From NCBI GenBank assembly GCA_027296925.1, contig JAPUIP010000415.1:1-7225 (forward strand): a stretch of 7,225 nucleotides of DNA, written 5' to 3'. The position numbers and the translations under genes are program-made. The notes beneath the pieces were generated by a model. The model saw nothing but the letters and a program-made list of their open reading frames with translations. It did no database searches and was not told the DNA's origin. This DNA is from Candidatus Poribacteria bacterium (GTDB lineage Bacteria; Poribacteria; WGA-4E; PCPOR2b). Numbering within the stretch: the stretch's first letter is position 1; the number at the start of each line of letters is the position of its first letter. Shown here one piece after another: positions 6,094 to 7,225 of the stretch.

Positions 6094-6831
6094 GTGAAGG
6101 CGTTGAATCAGAAAACCGGTATTCAGACCGCCTTTGTTGATGCGGTTGCGATTACCGATGCCGCGTTTTTTGAAGCCCCCATTATTTTCATGGAGCCCAT
6201 TCCCCGCGCCCTGATCAAACTGAACCCACCGCCCTTCCAGTACTCACGGATTCGCCGCGTGCGGGGTACACAAACCTATAGCCAACGAGAAATCCAACGG
6301 CTGCGAGCGTACCTCATCCACAGGGGCGGGTTTATCTATATGGCAGCGCACGGGAATACGCCGCAAACCTTGCTCTCTGCCCATCGCGTCCTCCGGCAGA
6401 TTTTGCCGGAGCATCAACTGACGCCAATCCCGAATGACCACGAAATCTATCGGGCATACTACTCGTTAAATGGCCCGCTTCGCTTTCCAATTAAGGAAGT
6501 TTCGGGCATGACGATTCACTTCGGATCTCACACTGAATTGCAGGGCGTCTTCATCAATGGTCGCCTTGCCGTCCTTGTGGATACGGAGGCGATGATGCAC
6601 GTGATCGATGGCGCGGTTCAGAAGCCGTTCCACGGCAGTTATGAAAAGTGGAATACGCGATTTGAGGAATATGCACCGCATGCCGCACGGCAACTCATCA
6701 ACATCGTCGTGTACGCCATCACGCATGGGAACATCTCGGATTACAGCAAATACATTCCGTCAACGGCGTTGAAAGATGCCGATCGTGAAGGCTTCTGGAG
6801 GAAAGCGCCGCGAGCAATGCCAAAATTATAG
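6094..6831 (+). CDS. DUF4159 domain protein; probable 3' part of the interrupted TonB-DUF4159 gene
   Basis: The frame is identical to that of 5224-6045 and is open from 6046 straight after the TGA. The first usual start codon is GTG 6094, giving 245 residues, but no purine-rich ribosome site stands at a proper distance before it, which argues against independent initiation. DUF4159 domains have a glutamine-amidotransferase-like fold and unknown function; they occur often next to TonB-type anchors, vWA and MoxR-type genes. Recognisable blocks: KALNQKTGI (2-10), FFEAPIIFMEP (25-35), LRAYLIHRGGFIYM (70-83), NDHEIYRAYYSLNGP (114-128), GVFINGRLAVLVDTEA (151-166) and a helix LINIVVYAIT (201-210). 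The family usually has acidic residues after the GGF block (as in GGFLFFDD); here the text is AAHGN, so the domain may be degenerate. The domain is well preserved over its length, with no further stop or frameshift, suggesting the interruption is recent or tolerated. Confidence 0.75.
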   Translation: MKALNQKTGIQTAFVDAVAITDAAFFEAPIIFMEPIPRALIKLNPPPFQYSRIRRVRGTQTYSQREIQRLRAYLIHRGGFIYMAAHGNTPQTLLSAHRVLRQILPEHQLTPIPNDHEIYRAYYSLNGPLRFPIKEVSGMTIHFGSHTELQGVFINGRLAVLVDTEAMMHVIDGAVQKPFHGSYEKWNTRFEEYAPHAARQLINIVVYAITHGNISDYSKYIPSTALKDADREGFWRKAPRAMPKL

Positions 6832-6902
6832 CAGAGATGATTGCCTGGTCTTGCCCGAACACCTTAGTGGAAACTGAACCAAGAAAGGATAGGTGACATA
6901 CC

Positions 6903-7082
6903 ATGAAACGGACACTCTTTCTATTAACGCTTACGATGCTCGTTACACCGGCGTGGGCAGGGACGCTCACAGATGACTTTGAGGACGGGGATTTTGACGG
7001 GTGGAGACCTGCACGATTTCGTGGTGGTGAACGCGCAGAGTGGGTTGTGAAGATATGTCAGAAATGCAGAAGTTCATTTTGA
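6903..7082 (+). CDS. Short secreted N-terminal remnant of a LamG-like (beta-jellyroll) protein
   Basis: ATG 6903 is preceded by AAAGGAT and AGGTGA (6884-6896). The 59 residues begin with a textbook Sec signal peptide, MKRTLFLLTLTMLVTPAWA, with likely cleavage after Ala-Trp-Ala. The mature start, GTLTDDFEDGDFDGW, is the opening motif of secreted LamG / DUF1080-like jellyroll domains that bind carbohydrate or act as adhesins. After EWVVK (codons to 7052) the frame runs into unrelated residues and stops at TGA 7080-7082, whereas such domains normally continue for well over 100 residues. The end motif of the same family appears at once in another frame (7054-7191). I read this as the 5' end of a gene with an internal deletion, not as a genuine 59-residue protein. 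Confidence 0.6.
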   Translation: MKRTLFLLTLTMLVTPAWAGTLTDDFEDGDFDGWRPARFRGGERAEWVVKICQKCRSSF

Positions 7083-7194
7083 TAACGTTGTCATCTCAGG
7101 CGAGACTATCCCCGACTTGGATATGAACGAGTTTTTAGCCGTCTCACCCCAAACCAAACTTACCACGACTTGGGGGAAAATCAAGCGTTTCTAG
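7054..7194 (+). pseudogene. Out-of-frame C-terminal remnant of the same LamG-like gene
   Basis: Reading from 7054, shifted in frame relative to the signal-peptide ORF, gives YVRNAEVHFDNVVISGETIPDL and, further on, KLTTTWGKIKRF, ending at TAG 7192-7194. The 'RNAEVHFDNVVISG' block is the usual last strand of LamG/DUF1080-like domains, whose first motif lies only about 100 nt upstream. A TGA at 7048-7050 precedes it in this frame and there is no start codon, so it cannot be expressed alone. Fusing the ends at about 7052/7054 leaves out most of the domain, consistent with a deletion. From 7195 an ATG frame runs to the window edge (ten codons seen), and a different frame (7086 onward) is also open to the edge; neither can be judged here. 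Confidence 0.55.
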
Positions 7195-7225
7195 ATGCAG
7201 AAGTCCGTCGCATCAATGATGGAGA

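Noticed and set aside
6042..6140. ATGA overlap at 6042-6045 as a translationally coupled start of a new gene.
   Set aside because: That frame gives only about 32 residues of unremarkable sequence (MRKRNRKSPIW...) before a stop, while the conserved DUF4159 text lies in the original frame.
7086..7225. Third-frame reading at the right edge (ending ...FLDAEVRRINDG) as the start of a new gene.
   Set aside because: It overlaps the clearer HFDNVVISG remnant, has no start codon in view and is cut by the window, so it cannot be supported.

Overview
The window is a 7.2 kb piece of a bacterial chromosome with every convincing gene on the + strand. It looks like an uncultured, carbohydrate-oriented lineage. 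The closest impression I have is Candidatus Poribacteria or a similar candidate phylum. That impression rests on gene content recalled from the family literature: several divergent enolase-superfamily genes in a row, a TonB-type membrane anchor joined to a DUF4159 domain, and a secreted 'DDFEDGDFDGW / HFDNVVISG' LamG-like protein. It is an inference, not a sequence match. Genes stop with TAG and TGA and tryptophan is TGG throughout, so the standard bacterial code applies.

Left part (1-5184): a probable catabolic cassette. It holds the 3' part of a mandelate racemase / galactonate dehydratase-like enolase-superfamily enzyme (3-1001), then a 249-nt gap containing three short inverted repeats. 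After the gap come three tightly packed genes, 25-27 nt apart, each with its own Shine-Dalgarno sequence: a second, strongly divergent enolase-superfamily protein (1251-2501), a glycosyl-hydrolase-like TIM-barrel protein with a C-terminal beta domain (2529-4154), and an aldo/keto reductase with an intact catalytic tetrad (4180-5184). Together they suggest breakdown of a sugar or sugar acid: a barrel protein acting on a glycan or glycoside, acid-sugar dehydration or epimerisation, and NAD(P)H-linked carbonyl reduction. The substrate cannot be read from the sequence.

Right part (5224-6831): one apparent gene interrupted by an in-frame TGA. A TonB-like N-terminal half (5224-6045) ends at a TGA. 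The same frame then stays open and encodes a DUF4159 domain (open from 6046, first possible start GTG 6094, stop 6831). The first strand of the DUF4159 domain appears to lie upstream of the TGA, and two hairpins follow directly after it. Dropping the 39 nt from the TGA to 6081 would restore both the frame and the expected domain spacing, so a small palindromic insertion is the favoured explanation.

Far right (6903-7225): remains of a secreted LamG-like protein. A signal peptide and the first beta motif (6903-7052) are joined out of frame to the C-terminal motif of the same family (7054-7191), as if the middle had been deleted.

I see no tRNA, rRNA, CRISPR array, transposase or convincing rho-independent terminator.
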